A stretch of 64,000 nucleotides of DNA from Actinostola sp. cb2023. Taxonomy: Eukaryota; Cnidaria; Anthozoa; Actiniaria; Actinostolidae. The translations under genes and the position numbers were made by a program. The stretch is taken from assembly GCA_033675265.1 (NCBI GenBank), contig JAUJYZ010000252.1, forward strand, positions 1 to 64,000. Reading direction: 5' to 3'. Of the stretch, positions 11,567 to 42,611 are shown one piece after another. How positions within the stretch are numbered: position 1 is the first letter of the stretch; each line of letters starts with the position of its first letter. The notes beneath the pieces are model-generated. The model had not been told where the DNA came from. It worked only from the letters and a program-made list of their open reading frames with translations, and searched no databases.

Positions 11567-12597
11567 CTGAAACACGAATTCACAGGTAAACGACGACTGT
11601 CATTCATTTCATTATAAGAAAATGTTAAGATTTCACATACAGTCTCTGAATACTATCTCAACAAGAGCTTGGACTACCTGTGTTGACAATTGCCAGATTA
11701 ATTACTTTCGTGTGTATTTATAAGTCGGATATAAGTTACGATTCTTCTACGTAAGCCTTGGCCTAGCGCCGTTACTGCTATTAATAAAGACAAAGGAATA
11801 AAGTTCTTGCGTGCAACCTACATATACCAACATATACCAATGTAGTTAATTGTCAAGCACGATGGCAATTCTGAGATTTTCACCACAGCAATTTAAAGCT
11901 TGAGAATGAAGGTCTCAAAACCTCAAAACGTGTCAGATCATTTGTTTTCTGGACTATCTAATTTGGCAGTCTTTGGACACTTGCCATGCTGTGTTGGGTT
12001 TTGGTCTTAACTTCAACACATGTCAGTTTTCACTCAGTGACCGAGCAGTTTCGAGTCGTCTAGACATCTTTGTACTACTTGAAAAAAGACGCATTCGAGC
12101 AAGTTTTCTGCAAGTGTCCGTGACAAGTCAGTTACTTGCTCGTGTGTATGAACAACACGTTTTCTTTGACAAGTTTAATTTCCTTGTTGACCAAACAGAC
12201 AAGGAAGTTTTCACTAATTCAGTTGGGAATTTCATGTTGATGAACTGATGGAATACTCATCGTTCTAAGTCTGCTAATAGTGATATAATTTATTATTTAC
12301 AGTTGACCTATGCAGACATTTTGATCTTCAATACTTGTGAAAGTGGGCCGGGAGGACATATTGCGAAGGTTCTGGACAACTACCCTGAACTTAAAGCTCA
12401 TCATCAACGTGTTGGAGAGGTGCCTGGCATCAAAGCATGGGTTGAGAAAAGACCAAAAACAGCCATCTAACTTGTTTGTTCATGGAAGTGTAGTTTATTA
12501 CACTATAATAATCCTGTAGTTGTCTTATTTTAACATTAAAAGATGTAAGATTAAATTAAAATTGGCATGCATAATAAATAAAATAAATAAAATAATA

Positions 12598-12599
12598 AC

Positions 12600-12677
<78 letters not shown>
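12598..12677. repeat. (AAT)n microsatellite
   Basis: About 26 AAT units with one break, just after the 3' end of GST-1 and preceded by AAATAAATAAAAT. Confidence 0.95.
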
Positions 12678-12914
12678 TGAGATCTTTGTTGAGTAGAATT
12701 GTCCTATTTTGCACTGCTTTAGAAAATAAACATGTTCCTCAATATAATGTACTGTGTTTGCTTTGTTTGACACTGAGATAGACATGTAATGAGAGTACTT
12801 CATATATCATACAAATCACTTTTTTAACGTGTCGATGTATATTTAGCAGTGCTGCTAATTGGGTACACGACACTCACACTCAGTTCTTACTACATTCTAT
12901 ATTCCGTACACCCA

Positions 12915-13085
12915 ACACTCATCTCACTAGGAGGAAAACCGGAATACCCGGAGAAATCACCCCTCAAAGCAAGGGAGAAAATAAACTGCCAAACTCAACG
13001 CCCGGTCCAGGAACTGATCCAGGCACCATGCACAGCGGTGAGAGGCGAGATGATAACCACTCGGCTTCCCAAGTTACCAAATTCC
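12915..13085 (-). mobile_element. tRNA-derived SINE fragment
   Basis: Read on the minus strand it begins GGGAAGCCGAGTGGTTATC, an A-box-like segment, then CTCGCCTCTCACCGCTGTG and a B-box-like GGATCAGTTCC. It is followed by a tail with TCTCCGGGTATTCCGGTTTT. A relative with the same head is at 56190-56290. No complete cloverleaf forms, so it is not a functional tRNA. Confidence 0.55.
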
Positions 13086-13424
13086 GCCCAGTTCTATTTC
13101 CTCGATCTCCTTCACTACCTCTGACTTGTCTTCTTCCAATAGATTTACTGGATCTTCCCAGTTTAACACTTCACTAAAATGTTCTACTCATCTCAGTATC
13201 TTTTCTCGTGTTTCTGAAATCAACACGTTTTACTTGTCTTTAATTTATACTCTGAGCTTGTCTCCTATACGTTCTCCGTTCAGCGATTCTCTTTTAAGAG
13301 AACATTGTTGTGTATCATTCATCCATGTACTTTATCTCGTCTTCGCGTGCACTCTTTTTAATGTCCCTATCTTTTACGGTATACACTTCTCTTCCTTCCC
13401 TGGAAGGTGTTTGCTTGTTGTTCA

Positions 13425-14375
13425 GTTATTCAGACAGAGGTCATGGAATACCTTATCCAAACTGAGCTCCTGGAATTCCTTCTCCAGACAGAGATCGTGG
13501 ATTTCCTACTCCAGACAGCGGAGGACCTGGAATTCCTTCTACAGTCAGAGGTCCTGGAATTCCTACTCCAGACAGAGGACCTGGAATTCCTTCTCCAGAC
13601 AGATGTCCTGGAATTCCTTATCCAGACAGATTTCCTGGAATTCCTTCTCCAGACAGAGGTCCTGGAATTCCTTCTCCAGACGACCTGGAATTCCTTCTCC
13701 AGAAAGAGGTCCTGGAATTCCTTCTCCAGACAGCGGAGGACCTGGAATTCCTTCTCCAGACAGAGGACCTGGAATTCCTTCTCCAGACAGAGGACCTGGA
13801 ATTCCTTCTCCAGAGAGAGGTCCTGGAATTCCTTCTCCAGAAATAGGTCCTGGAATTCCTTCTCCAGAAAGAGGTGCTGAAATTCCTTCTTCAGACAGAA
13901 GTCTTGGAATTCCTTCTCCAGGACCGAGGTCCTGGAATTCCTTCTCCAGACAGAGGACCTGGAATAACTTCTGCAGGCAAAGGACCCGGAATTCCTTTTC
14001 CAGATAGAGGACCTGGAATTCCTTCTCCAGGACTGAGGTCCTGGAATTCCTTTTCCAGACAGAGGACCTGGAATTCCTTCTTCAGGACCGAGGTCCTGGA
14101 ATTCCTTCTCCAGACAGAGGACCTGGAATAACTTCTGCAGGCAAAGGACCCGGAATTCCTTTTCCAGATAGAGGACCTGGAATTCCTTCTCCAGGACTGA
14201 GGTCCTGGAATTCATTTTCCAGACAGAGGACCTGGAATTCCTTCTGCAGACCGGCAGAGGATCGACCTGGAATACCTTCTCCAGACAGAGGACCTGGAAT
14301 ACCTTCTCCAGACAGAGGACCTGGAATACCAGCTTCTCCAGACAGAGAACCTGGAATTCCTTCTCCAGAGTCTTC
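13425..14375. repeat. 27-bp minisatellite (GAATTC-containing unit)
   Basis: About 34 imperfect copies of a 27-bp unit starting TCCTGGAATTCCTTCTCCAG and ending ACAGAGG. Because 27 is divisible by 3, long frames stay open on both strands; the plus-strand unit would read PGIPSPDRG. Variant units and frame-breaking insertions (for example around 13680 and 14265) argue against a protein-coding role. Confidence 0.9.
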
Positions 14376-15019
14376 AAATAATAATGTCGTCGTCGATTTG
14401 TTCGGTTGAGCTGTTTTCGGACGTTGGACCACAGGAATAAAAAAAATATTTGCATTTGCATGCATTTCTTGATGGGCTTCCTGTGGTATAGCACCCGCGC
14501 GCAATACGTCTTATGTTGGGCTCCCTGTGCTGAATAACGTATTATGTTGGGCTCTCTGTGCTAGGTAACGTAGAAATGTGTACCGTAAAAATAGGCTAAA
14601 ACTCGTCCGATTGGCTCCAAATCGCGTACAGAGGTACAAAATGTCATCCGGAAAGGACATTTGGAGAAAACGGCGCGCTTGCCACATCTCGAGTATCTTG
14701 GAATTTCTGTTCTTTAGGCATTTAAAGCTAGCGTGAATGTTGAATTAATGCTATTCAAATGAAATACGGTATAATAATGCCTCGTTAACACCTACGTGCA
14801 CGTGTGCACGTGCACAGTGGCAATAAATACGGCATCAAAGGCAGGGCACACCCTTCTGCTCACTTCCAGCGGAAAAGTGGTCAGATGAGCGGCCCACCCA
14901 CCCGCCCAATAGATTCGCGTGGGTCGTATTCTCCTGACCACCTACGCCAAGCTGTTCCAGCTTGGCTTAGACCGCTGATCAATATCTTATCCCATACCTT
15001 AATTCAGCTGAGCATGAAT
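14376..15019. other. Unassigned interval with two GGGCTCCCTGTGC motifs
   Basis: GGGCTTCCTGTGG (14476) and two tandem ATGTTGGGCTCnCTGTGCT units about 33 bp apart (14514-14570) are the only structures noticed. A short CACGTGTGCACGTGCAC palindrome lies near 14798. Confidence 0.4.
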
Positions 15020-15440
15020 GCAGGGGCGTAGCGCACGTGCGTACAATTTAAAATACTTTAAATATAAATTTTATGAGAAACATAATTATTTTTTTTAAGC
15101 ATGAAATCTAAGACAAAACCTTAACAGATGAATCAGTTTATAGTTCCTGGAAACTACTCACAGAAGGCAGGAAAATGCTATTTTGGAGACCCTATACCTA
15201 AACAAATTTTCGGCGAGCATGGTTCCGCATCCCCCTACGAGCTCGCGCCTTCGCCGCTCGTCAGATTGTATCCCCAATAAATTTCCCCTTGCAGTCAGTC
15301 ATTGTAGGCATGTATAATAATAATTGTAGTTAGTACAGTCTCAAACAAAATAAATACCAAAAAACTGGTTTCGCCTCGGGTTAATTGTTATATCGCTTAT
15401 AACGGTAGCGGTATATAACCCGTTAAATCCTATATATAAC
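15020..15440 (+). repeat. Dispersed repeat R2, copy 1
   Basis: Starts near CAGGGGCGTAGCGC and shares about 330 bp with 18355-18690. Shared landmarks are ATGAAATCTAAG, CTCACAGAAGGCAGGAAAAT, GAGCTCGCGCCTTCGCCGCT and TTCCCCTTGCAGTCAGTCAT. Non-coding. Confidence 0.75.
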
Positions 15441-15566
15441 CTTTACATAAATCCCCAAAAACAACTGAGTGATAAATGCATTTTACTATGTATTTATGTA
15501 GTGAGAAAGTCCGCTAGAAAATGAAGAAAAGGGTATTTCCAATGCTCTAGACATTTTCAGGGGGGC

Positions 15567-15895
<329 letters not shown>

Positions 15896-16079
15896 TTGTT
15901 TCCACACGGCGGTTCTATCAGTCCCCTCACCACTCTAGAAGCTCACGCCTTCGGCGTTAAAATAAAATATTCGATCTTTAATTTGAGTACACTTTTTTTA
16001 TTCTGACTAAAAAGTTACAAATCCTTGGAAAGGGTATGAATTTTCCAATTTGTCATCCTTATATAGGGTCAGGCTTTCG

Positions 16080-16150
16080 ATATCCCGGGGACACACCCCT
16101 ATTCTAAATTTCCGGGAGTTCCCCTCCCCCCCCCCCCCCCCCCCCCCTCG
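16080..16150. repeat. Element end with poly-C tract
   Basis: GGGGACACACCCCTATTCTA followed by about 24 C. It resembles the right end of the repeat at 46081-46490 (CGGCACACCCCTACTC then poly-C), so it is probably a truncated copy of that family. Confidence 0.45.
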
Positions 16151-17005
16151 AACAGTTATAGAAATATGTAAATAAATTATTATTATTATTTTACCCAGCT
16201 TAAATAATGCCATTCAATAGGAAATGATCTATAAAACAATGTTATTTGTTATTAGATTTCAAAGGGAGGGAAAAAAATGAAAAATAAATGTCATGACTGG
16301 GAGTCGAACTCGCGACCCCAAGTTTGAAATGAGAAAAGCATGCCGGGGAATTCTTCAAAAATCGACCATACACCCAGACTTTAATGCCGAGTCACCGCAT
16401 GTTACGTATAGGATGAAGATTTCGGCCCCATCCGCGCTATCGAGCAGTACATCAATCAACTTAGCATTCAAAGAGGGAGGGAGCAGTCGGATCCTAAGCC
16501 ATCATGAACTGTCCCTACTAAGCTATTGAGCCCGCTTACTGATTTGGACGACAAGTTTAGCTATAGTCTATCTGAACAATGGTCATTGTTGTGCAAATTC
16601 GATGCCTGAAGTCCTGAGGGAAAGCGCAACTAATGAGTGTTTATTGTCACATTACAAAGATCCTAATGAACTTGTTGTGTCTACAGATCTTGTAAAAAGA
16701 CGCATGCCTTTCATTGTGTTACTATCATTCCCTAAGGCTTAGCTACTTATGATAATTCTGATCAAACGAAATGCTCTTTACCGCAGGTGTTGATCTCGAG
16801 ATTTGGGCTCACTAACATTCGTATGAAAGATCTTGCCCGACCCGTCTATATATACTCACAAGGTAAGACAAACTTTATCTGATGATTTGTGCAATGAACG
16901 AAATTGTCAGTTCTCTGTATCACTGACACTGACAACTTCAATGTCAACTGCAGTGATTTCCTCAACTTTGTACGAAGGGTTTGGTTTCTCATTGCATTGC
17001 ATTTC

Positions 17006-17304
17006 TGTTGCATTGTAAAGGTTGTAGTAAACCTTGTCATACTGTTGCATTGTAGAGGTTGTAGTAAACCTTGTCATCCTGTTGCATTGTAAAGGTTGTA
17101 GTAAACCTTGTCATCCTGTTGCATTGTAAAGGTTGTAGTAAACCTTGTCATCCTGTTGCATTGAAAAGGTAGTAGTAAACCTTGTCATCCTGTTGCATTG
17201 TAAAGGTTGTAGTAAACCTTGTCATCCTGTTGCATTGTAAAGGTTGTAGTAAACCTTGTCATCCTGTTGCATTGTAAAGGTTGTAGTAAGCCTTGTCAAC
17301 CTGT
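17006..17304. repeat. 37-bp minisatellite
   Basis: About eight near-identical 37-bp units beginning TGTTGCATTGTAAAGGTTGT and ending CTTGTCATCC. It ends where the fold-back element at 17328 begins. Confidence 0.92.
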
Positions 17305-17327
17305 TCAGGGGCGTAGCGTGCATATAC

Positions 17328-17997
17328 GCCTCAGGCCACCTAAGGCCAGGAAAAGCTGCTATTCACTTGAAATTGCCTTAATAGAGTTATATATAAGCAA
17401 ATGAAACAATTTTATGCCATTTGACATATTTCGTCGAACTTAACATTTTGGTGGTATTTTGGTGGTATGGGACTTGTCACGTGACACGTGACGTCATAAA
17501 TCACCTTTTTTTAAATGGACCAATGGGGACAAAAGGAACTAAGGATGTTTTTTGCAGTTTTAGTGTTGCCTTACTGTGTTCTTTAAAGATCAGCCTTAAC
17601 AGCTGGGCTATCATTCGTATTTTAGGAGATAATATGCAAAATAGGTCACGTGACTTCACATTTTAGCCTTTATCTCCTAAAACACGAATGATAGCCCAGC
17701 TGTTAAGGCTGATCTTTAAAGAACACATTAAGGCAACACTAAAACTGCAAAACATCCTTAGTTCCTTTTGTCCCCATTGGCCCATTTTGAAAAAGGTGAT
17801 TTATGACGTAACATTTCACGTGACACATCCCATATCACAAAAATATCACAAAAATATTAAGTTCGACCAAATTAATATGTCATAAGGCATAAAATCGTTC
17901 CATTTGCTTATATGTAACTCTGATTAAGGTAAATTTCAAGTGTACATCCGAATTTCATGTGTACGGCTGAAAACTCCTGGCCTTAAGTGGCTGAGGC
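17328..17997. mobile_element. Fold-back element, about 320-bp arms
   Basis: GCCTCAGGCCACCTAAGGCC is mirrored by GGCCTTAAGTGGCTGAGGC. Inner landmarks are CAGCCTTAACAGCTGGGCTA and TCCTAAAACACGAATGATAG with their complements. The centre near 17640-17665 contains GGTCACGTGACTTCAC. CAGGGGCGTAGCGTGC lies just outside, as at R2. Confidence 0.8.
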
Positions 17998-18354
17998 AAT
18001 TAAATGTATTTTCTAACGGTTTGGAATGCACATTAGCACGGTATGTTGTGTCAAGGCGCTGTCAGTGTCACACTGCTATGGTGTACCTTAGGGAATAAGG
18101 AGTATATAATGAGTAGGTCCGCTAGTTGATGCCACTCGAAGGTATCTCTAGCTATCTTTCATCGTAAAATTTATTGTTACGTTCTTCGCACTATATGTAA
18201 ACCTTACTGATATAGCAATAAACGAGATGCCCCGTTCCTGTAATAATTGTTACATGTGTCATGTAAAATAGTTTGAAAATGATTTGTATTCGTTCGGAGA
18301 TAGAATACAAAAATACTTAAAATATAAATATTATAAGTATCATTAAAAATATTT

Positions 18355-18690
18355 AAAAAAATGAAATCTAAGGCAAAATCTTAACAGCTGAATCAGTTTA
18401 AACTTGCTGGAAACTACTCACAGAAGGCAGGAAAATGCTATTTTGGAGACCCTATACCTCAAAATTTTTCGGGGAGCATGCGCATGCCCCCTCATCCCCC
18501 TATAGCTACGAGCTCGCGCCTTCGCCGCTCGTCAGATTGTGTCCTCAATAAATTTCCCCTTGCAGTCAGTCATTGTAGGCATGTATAATAATAATTGTAG
18601 TTAGTACAGTCTCAAACAAAATAAATACTAGAAAACTGGCTTCGCCTCGGGTTTTATCACTATTAGCGATATACACGTATATAACAGTAG
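18355..18690 (+). repeat. Dispersed repeat R2, copy 2
   Basis: Second copy of the repeat at 15020-15440 with scattered differences. It continues into the tandem repeat at 18695. Confidence 0.75.
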
Positions 18691-18694
18691 CGGT

Positions 18695-18800
18695 ATATAA
18701 ATCCTTTACATAACCTTTACATAAATCCTTTACACAACCTTTACATAAATCCTTTACACAACCTTTACATAAATCCTTTATATAACCATTACATAAATCC
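18695..18800. repeat. 24-bp tandem repeat
   Basis: About four units of AATCCTTTACACAACCTTTA plus CATA, downstream of GST-2. Confidence 0.8.
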
Positions 18801-18919
18801 CCCAAAACAACTGAGTGGTAAATGCACTTTATATACTATTTCTCAGTACAATAATTATAATGCTATTCAACTAAATCACTACACTTTAATGGCCAAGTCG
18901 TCTTTGATCAACCTCAAAT

Positions 18920-37869
<18,950 letters not shown>

Positions 37870-37974
37870 CGTGAAACTTTACAACAAACCCAAATATCGC
37901 GATATCTCAAAGTGATCGAGTGTTCGAATGACTCAGCATAATGACGTTCCAAGGGGAGAGGACCGGGAACCGAG

Positions 37975-38018
37975 GCCCAGCGCGGATTCGAGACCACAGA
38001 AAGCCCAAGCCTCTGGGA
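37975..38018 (-). promoter_or_regulatory. Conserved block upstream of GST-2
   Basis: About 45 bp (sense GCTTGGGCTTTCTGTGGTC, then GAATCCGCGCTGGGC), 106 bp before the GST-2 ATG. It is closely matched at 60302-60344 upstream of GST-3. It may be a shared promoter element or duplicated flank. Confidence 0.45.
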
Positions 38019-38170
38019 ACGACTAAATGTTCAACTAAATGATATCAATGGCAAATGTCATCGATGGCTTCCACAACATTTTGACTATGTGATGACGTAA
38101 TATCGTGGTAAATATGAGTACATATACCACGGTTGACTGTCGTATTTTTTTATACCACAATACTTATAAG

Positions 38171-38323
38171 TAATACCATGACAAGAGGGAAATTAGTGAT
38201 TAAATTCCCCGCAAGCCGAGGGAGAGTTTGTGGAAGTCACGACGCCGTAGGAGGGACTATTACAAACTCTCCCGAGGCTTGAGGGAAATTTAATCACTAA
38301 TTTCCCGAATTGTCATGGTATCA
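38171..38323. mobile_element. Palindromic MITE (TAATACCATGACAA ends)
   Basis: TACCATGACAA and GGGAAATTAGTGATTAAATT are mirrored by TTGTCATGGTA and AATTTAATCACTAATTTCCC. It is related to the MITE at 517-610 and lies just upstream of GST-2. Confidence 0.75.
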
Positions 38324-38538
38324 GTTTGAAATACCATGATCACCGTGGAAATAAAGTAAAATATAGTTCACTTTGTATAACTTAGAGCAGTACGAACTAC
38401 AATATTTTTCTCAAAGAGCGTTGATTACACCACACTCTGGAGAATTTAGAAATTGTGATGCTTTGTTTCATTTGTACAATGATCGAGTATTTTTATTAGT
38501 CAGCTTAGGAATATTTAATCGTCATTTGGTCAAAAATC

Positions 38539-38806
38539 ATGGCGGAGAGTTTTTTTGCCTTTGTAAAAGACGCTGAAGTTACCAATCAAGGGAAAGTGCC
38601 CGAAAATACGAAAAAAAAACTTCCATGGTGTGCTAACGTTTTGGTAAACAATGGGAAAAGGCAAGAAATAAAGAGTTCCAAGAATTTAGTTCAGAAAAGA
38701 AAGAATTCCGGTCTTTGCATATGCGCTGCTCATGCGCAGAGTGGAGGACATAGCATCCCACATGTGTTAGACGCTAGAGTAACTTGGAGTAGAGCCAGCT
38801 TTCATG
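38539..38806 (+). CDS. Partial ORF cut by the Kolobok-like insertion
   Basis: ATG at 38539 starts MAESFFAFVKDAEV, then GKVPENTKKKLPWCANVL and KRKNSGLCICAAHAQSG. The NTKKK..WA.NV pattern faintly recalls the N-terminal segment of tyrosine-recombinase-derived (Crypton, ZMYM-like) proteins; this is weak. The frame runs into the transposon at 38811, so any gene here was interrupted, or the segment ends at a splice donor such as GTAAACA at 38643. Confidence 0.25.
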
Positions 38807-39187
38807 TTAAAGGGCAAGTCTCGGCATTTTTTGAAGCAATTTTGACAACTTTTGAAGACAGTTTGGCCTTTGATTAGCAAACCTAAAGCAAAATAAATTT
38901 GCTGAAACGATTTTTTACGGCGAAATTTGAGGTTAAAAGAACGATAATTTTCGCGTGACAGAAAACAAGCTGAAATCGTGTCACACAATCGGTGACGTCA
39001 CAAGTGTGGAAGTGATCCAAAGCCTATTAACCGAAGATTGCTGCCAAAATAAATAGGTATTGATCAGATAGAGTGTATTTCACAATGCAGATACGTAAAA
39101 TATATGGCGAAAAGTCGGGTCAATAAAAGATGTTTCACAATAAATCACATGTCAGTTGTTGTTGCAATTCCCGAACTATACGCTACA

Positions 39188-42100
39188 ATGGCAAGTTCTT
39201 GTGGGCAAAAGCGTAAACGAGCACCCGGCAAACGATGTGTTGTCATGTTCTGCGACAAAACAAATGCAGACGGCGTGAGTTTACATCAATTTCCGAAGGA
39301 TGTAAACTTATGCCAGAAATGGAATCAATTTGTTTTGAGAAAGAGGGAAAGAAGTACATGGACGCCAGGATGTGGTCATATATGTAGTGACCACTTCTTG
39401 CCGACCGACTACGAAGGTTACGGGGCGAAAATGGCTGGATTTTCAAGTAAACTTGTATTGAGTAAAGGTGCTGTTCCTTCGATACAACCTATCCCAACAC
39501 CAGAACAACTTCAAAACGCCAGGAAAGTATCTTCGGGTACGCCATCGTCAGCCACGTCGACATGTACGAATACTACGCCACGTACGACAAGAAGAGGAAA
39601 TGCTCTTGCTAAGCTTCGTGCGCATAGGGTAAGCATTATTTTGGATTCGGAAAATTCTGGCCTTAATTTTAATAGAATAGGCTTTGAAATACAACTTTGC
39701 TATAAACAACGTATTATTTATTTGCATCAGACCATGGCACATATCAATTCTCCCGATCATGAAAATGACCAAGAGAGCGGAGCTGCTACGGCGCAGTCAG
39801 CTGATCCCGTCGAGCTGCCAATCGAAGTAGATCAGCCGTCCACTTTAGTGTGCAACAAAGCAACTCAAAAAAGTTTTACGTTTCGAATTCAAAAGCCAGA
39901 GAGAAGAAGCAAATGTAAGAGTAATAGATAACTTGTTTCATTTCAAACACCAAAAATTAGTTCTTATTGTCGATGTTCTTTTAAAATAGCTGTCCAAGCT
40001 TCAGATGAACAAAAAGAAATTGCGGTACAATGCAACATTGCTGGCCTGCCCCCATTAGCACTTCTAAGGTCCTCTGAGCCCATGGTCTCAGACGAATCAG
40101 ATAATGAAAATATTTGTGATGAGCCTTACTCGCCGTCGACATCTGATTTGGACGAGGAGGCTGCGATGGAAGACGGCGCAGTGTCAAACAGCGAGACAGA
40201 AATGAAATCGGAAGGGTAAGACGTTTTGGCCTGCTGGGAGAAGGGCGAGGCGAGGGGGTTCTAGTTTGATACTACAACTTTTTGAACAACTGAGATGCAT
40301 ACAATAACATGCTCAACTATTGTTGTTTCATATACTTTCTAGACCAAGTAAAGCATCTGTGTCGGAGTCTGTGCATTATCACAATCAACGAAAATATATA
40401 GTTTTTGAAAGTTCTCTGTTGGAACTTTTCCAATGTTGCCCTATATGTACTAATGCGTCTGAAGGAATTATTTCAGACATAAAGGGCACTTGGGTTAAAG
40501 TTACACAGAGGTGTACAGACTCCAATTGCAACTATGAAAGAGTCTGGACAAATCACAAGTATGCAAAAACAATGCCAGTTGGAAATCTTCTGTTATCAGC
40601 AGCCATACTACTGTCAGGTTTGTATATTCAGATTCTGACGTTTCTTAACATACATACTTCAAACATAACACATTCTTATGTACATTTTATTATTTTAGGA
40701 TGTGCCACAGAAAAAACTTTGAGGATGTTCAAGTTCATGAACATTGCATGTATATCAAGGGCTACTTTTTACCGCCATGCCAGTAGTTATATCAATCCAA
40801 TTGTTATACAATCTTGGAGAAATGAGCAAGAGTCCTTGTTTCAACAGATGAAAAACCATGAAGAAGGCCTCATACTTGCTGGAGATGGAAGGTGCGACTC
40901 CCCTGGGTACTGTGCAAAATTTGGATCATACACAGTAATTGAACAGCACATAAACCGAGTCCTTGATTTTCAACTTGTTCAGGTTTGTATTCAAAAAAGG
41001 GGTGGTATTACAGTAAATATAGTAACATTTATACAATAATTAAGAACTAATAGAACTTATTGAATAACACCTGCTAGAAATCAGGTTCAGAACAGTACTG
41101 TATATAGGATATTTTTTCTGAGCATGCTTTCTAGCCAGAGACAAGCTAGATAAATTATATATATCATTTAATCCTCTCAGCTAGGCATGTATCTCTATTT
41201 CACCATCATTTTTACAGTTTCCATCTTGTTTACCTTAGAGCAATGAAGTAAAGAATAGCGCTTGGATGGAGTTGGAGGGACTGAAGAGAAGTGTGGAGAT
41301 GATGACTACTGTTGATCTAGCTATCGACACACTAATTACTGACAGAAGCAGATCAGTAGGAGCATACATAAGGAATGACCTCCCCAATACAACACACTAC
41401 CATGATATATGGCATGTTGCTAAAGGTACCATATATATGTAATAACCATGCATTAATTCTGTATTCCTTTATACATCATGCATAAAGGAGACATTGGATT
41501 GGATATGTTGTTGTTGTTATAGGTCTTGCCAAAAAAATTGACAAAATTGCAAAACAAAAGGATTGTGGTGACATAGGAGACTGGAGGCAATCAATTTGCA
41601 ACCATATGTATTGGTGTGCAGCATCAACACCTGATGGTAATGGGGACATTATCAAGGCTAAATGGGAGATCCTGCCCCTGCACATTCAAGACATTCATGA
41701 AAACAATGACAATGACCTCCATCCTGATTGTGGCCATGGGGAACTGGAGGGAGAAAGCAGAGAGAAACAATGGATTGCAAAAGGTGGAACTTTTGATTTA
41801 ATAAACCAAGTATTTCATATACGTATTGCATGCTACATCATAATAGCAAACTGAAGTAAACTAGAATATAAATATATATCTATATACATATACACAGGGT
41901 CATATGCAGCTGTGAAGTTGGAAGAACTTTTGCTCAATAAACAACTGTTAAAAGATGTGAGCAAACTCTCACCTGTATACCAGACGTCTACTCTTGAGGC
42001 AAAACACAGCCTTGATATACAGTTTGTGCCCAAGCACACAGCTTTTTCATATTGGGGAATGCAGACAAGGTATAAAATGTGCCATTTCAGAATTAACATA

Positions 42101-42611
42101 ATTTGTTATTGCTAAAAAGGTAAAACATGTTTTGTTTCTTTGTGATACGTGTATCTGGCATTAATATATCCTCCTCAACTTTCATTTCAAGACTATGTCT
42201 GTCTGCATTACATTATAATGAAAATGCTGATAGAATGCAAGCTGTAAATAAAGATGGCAAGCTCTGCTATTCCATTCGGTTTCCAAAAGCCAAGAAGGGA
42301 CAGCATTCTGTAAGACCTCAAAAGACTAAAGCTACATATGGTTTGTATTAAAGAACATATTAATTAATGCAATTAATGTAAATGTCTAACTAACGTAATT
42401 CATTGTTATAAAATCAGAATACTGCACCATGGCAATTGAGAACCTCTTTGAACAATACCAAAGAAGCCCTAAAGAACTAAGGTTATACATGGAAAACCTG
42501 AGACAGAACACCCCACCACCATTGTCAGCCTCTATAGAAGAAAGACCTGACAAGGAAGAGGCTATTGAGGGTTATGTGTCAAGATTTGCCCATAGGCAAA
42601 TTGTCCACTGA
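39188..42611 (+). CDS. THAP-domain DDE transposase, Kolobok type
   Basis: Ten exons: 39188-39628, 39731-39914, 39990-40215, 40343-40617, 40699-40982, 41239-41425, 41523-41783, 41898-42069, 42192-42340 and 42418-42611. They join to 2373 bp, 790 residues, with GT-AG junctions and consistent phases. Residues 17-69 form a THAP zinc finger (Cys17, Cys22, Cys66, His69, with FP at 35-36, Trp45 and a later AVPSIQP), which binds transposon ends. An acidic linker follows, then a second Cys-rich segment (CCPICTNASEG..CTDSNCNYERVW). The catalytic core has LAGDGRCDSPGYCAKFG, ITDRSRSVGAYIRNDLP, HYHDIWHVAKGLAKK and STLEAKHSLD, giving candidate D, D and E. The start ATG is chosen because the THAP domain follows at once. 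AATAAA is at 43134. The superfamily name rests on remembered motif resemblance. Confidence 0.85.

Larger units (their letters stand above)
4305..12470 (+). pseudogene. Sigma-class glutathione S-transferase GST-1, frameshifted copy
   Basis: Five exons are visible: 4305-4438, 7347-7447, 9520-9638, 11223-11333 and 12303-12470, each bounded by GT and AG. The encoded segments match GST-2 and GST-3: MPEFKLHYF with the Tyr-8 expected to activate glutathione, GYLPVLEV and ESMAI of the glutathione site in exon 2, then an all-helical C-terminal domain ending VEKRPKTAI. Exon 1 carries an extra A after the GCA codon (gcaaagact where homologues imply gcaagact), which brings in TGA at 4392-4394 after 29 residues. 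Exon 2 is two bases longer than the GST-2 form near its 3' end, which breaks the phase-1 junction. Exons 3-5 remain open, and exon 5 has three extra codons. This suggests a recent pseudogene; an assembly error at both sites is the alternative. The introns hold MITEs and a Helentron-like fragment. AATAAA occurs near 12573. Confidence 0.85.

Noticed and set aside
13000..13100. Functional tRNA gene
   Set aside because: Only A-box-like and B-box-like segments are present; the cloverleaf does not close and a SINE tail follows.
13126..14504. Long open frames on both strands over the 27-bp array (PGIPSPDRG, KEFQVLCLE)
   Set aside because: Open on both strands and in several frames owing to repeat composition; frame-breaking unit variants are present.
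16293..16330. tRNA-like T-arm (minus GGGTCGCGAGTTCGACTCCC)
   Set aside because: No D-arm, anticodon arm or acceptor partner could be placed; at most a SINE or pseudo-tRNA trace.
16985..17304. CRISPR-like array (37-bp repeats)
   Set aside because: Units are directly adjacent with no unique spacers, and the genome is eukaryotic.
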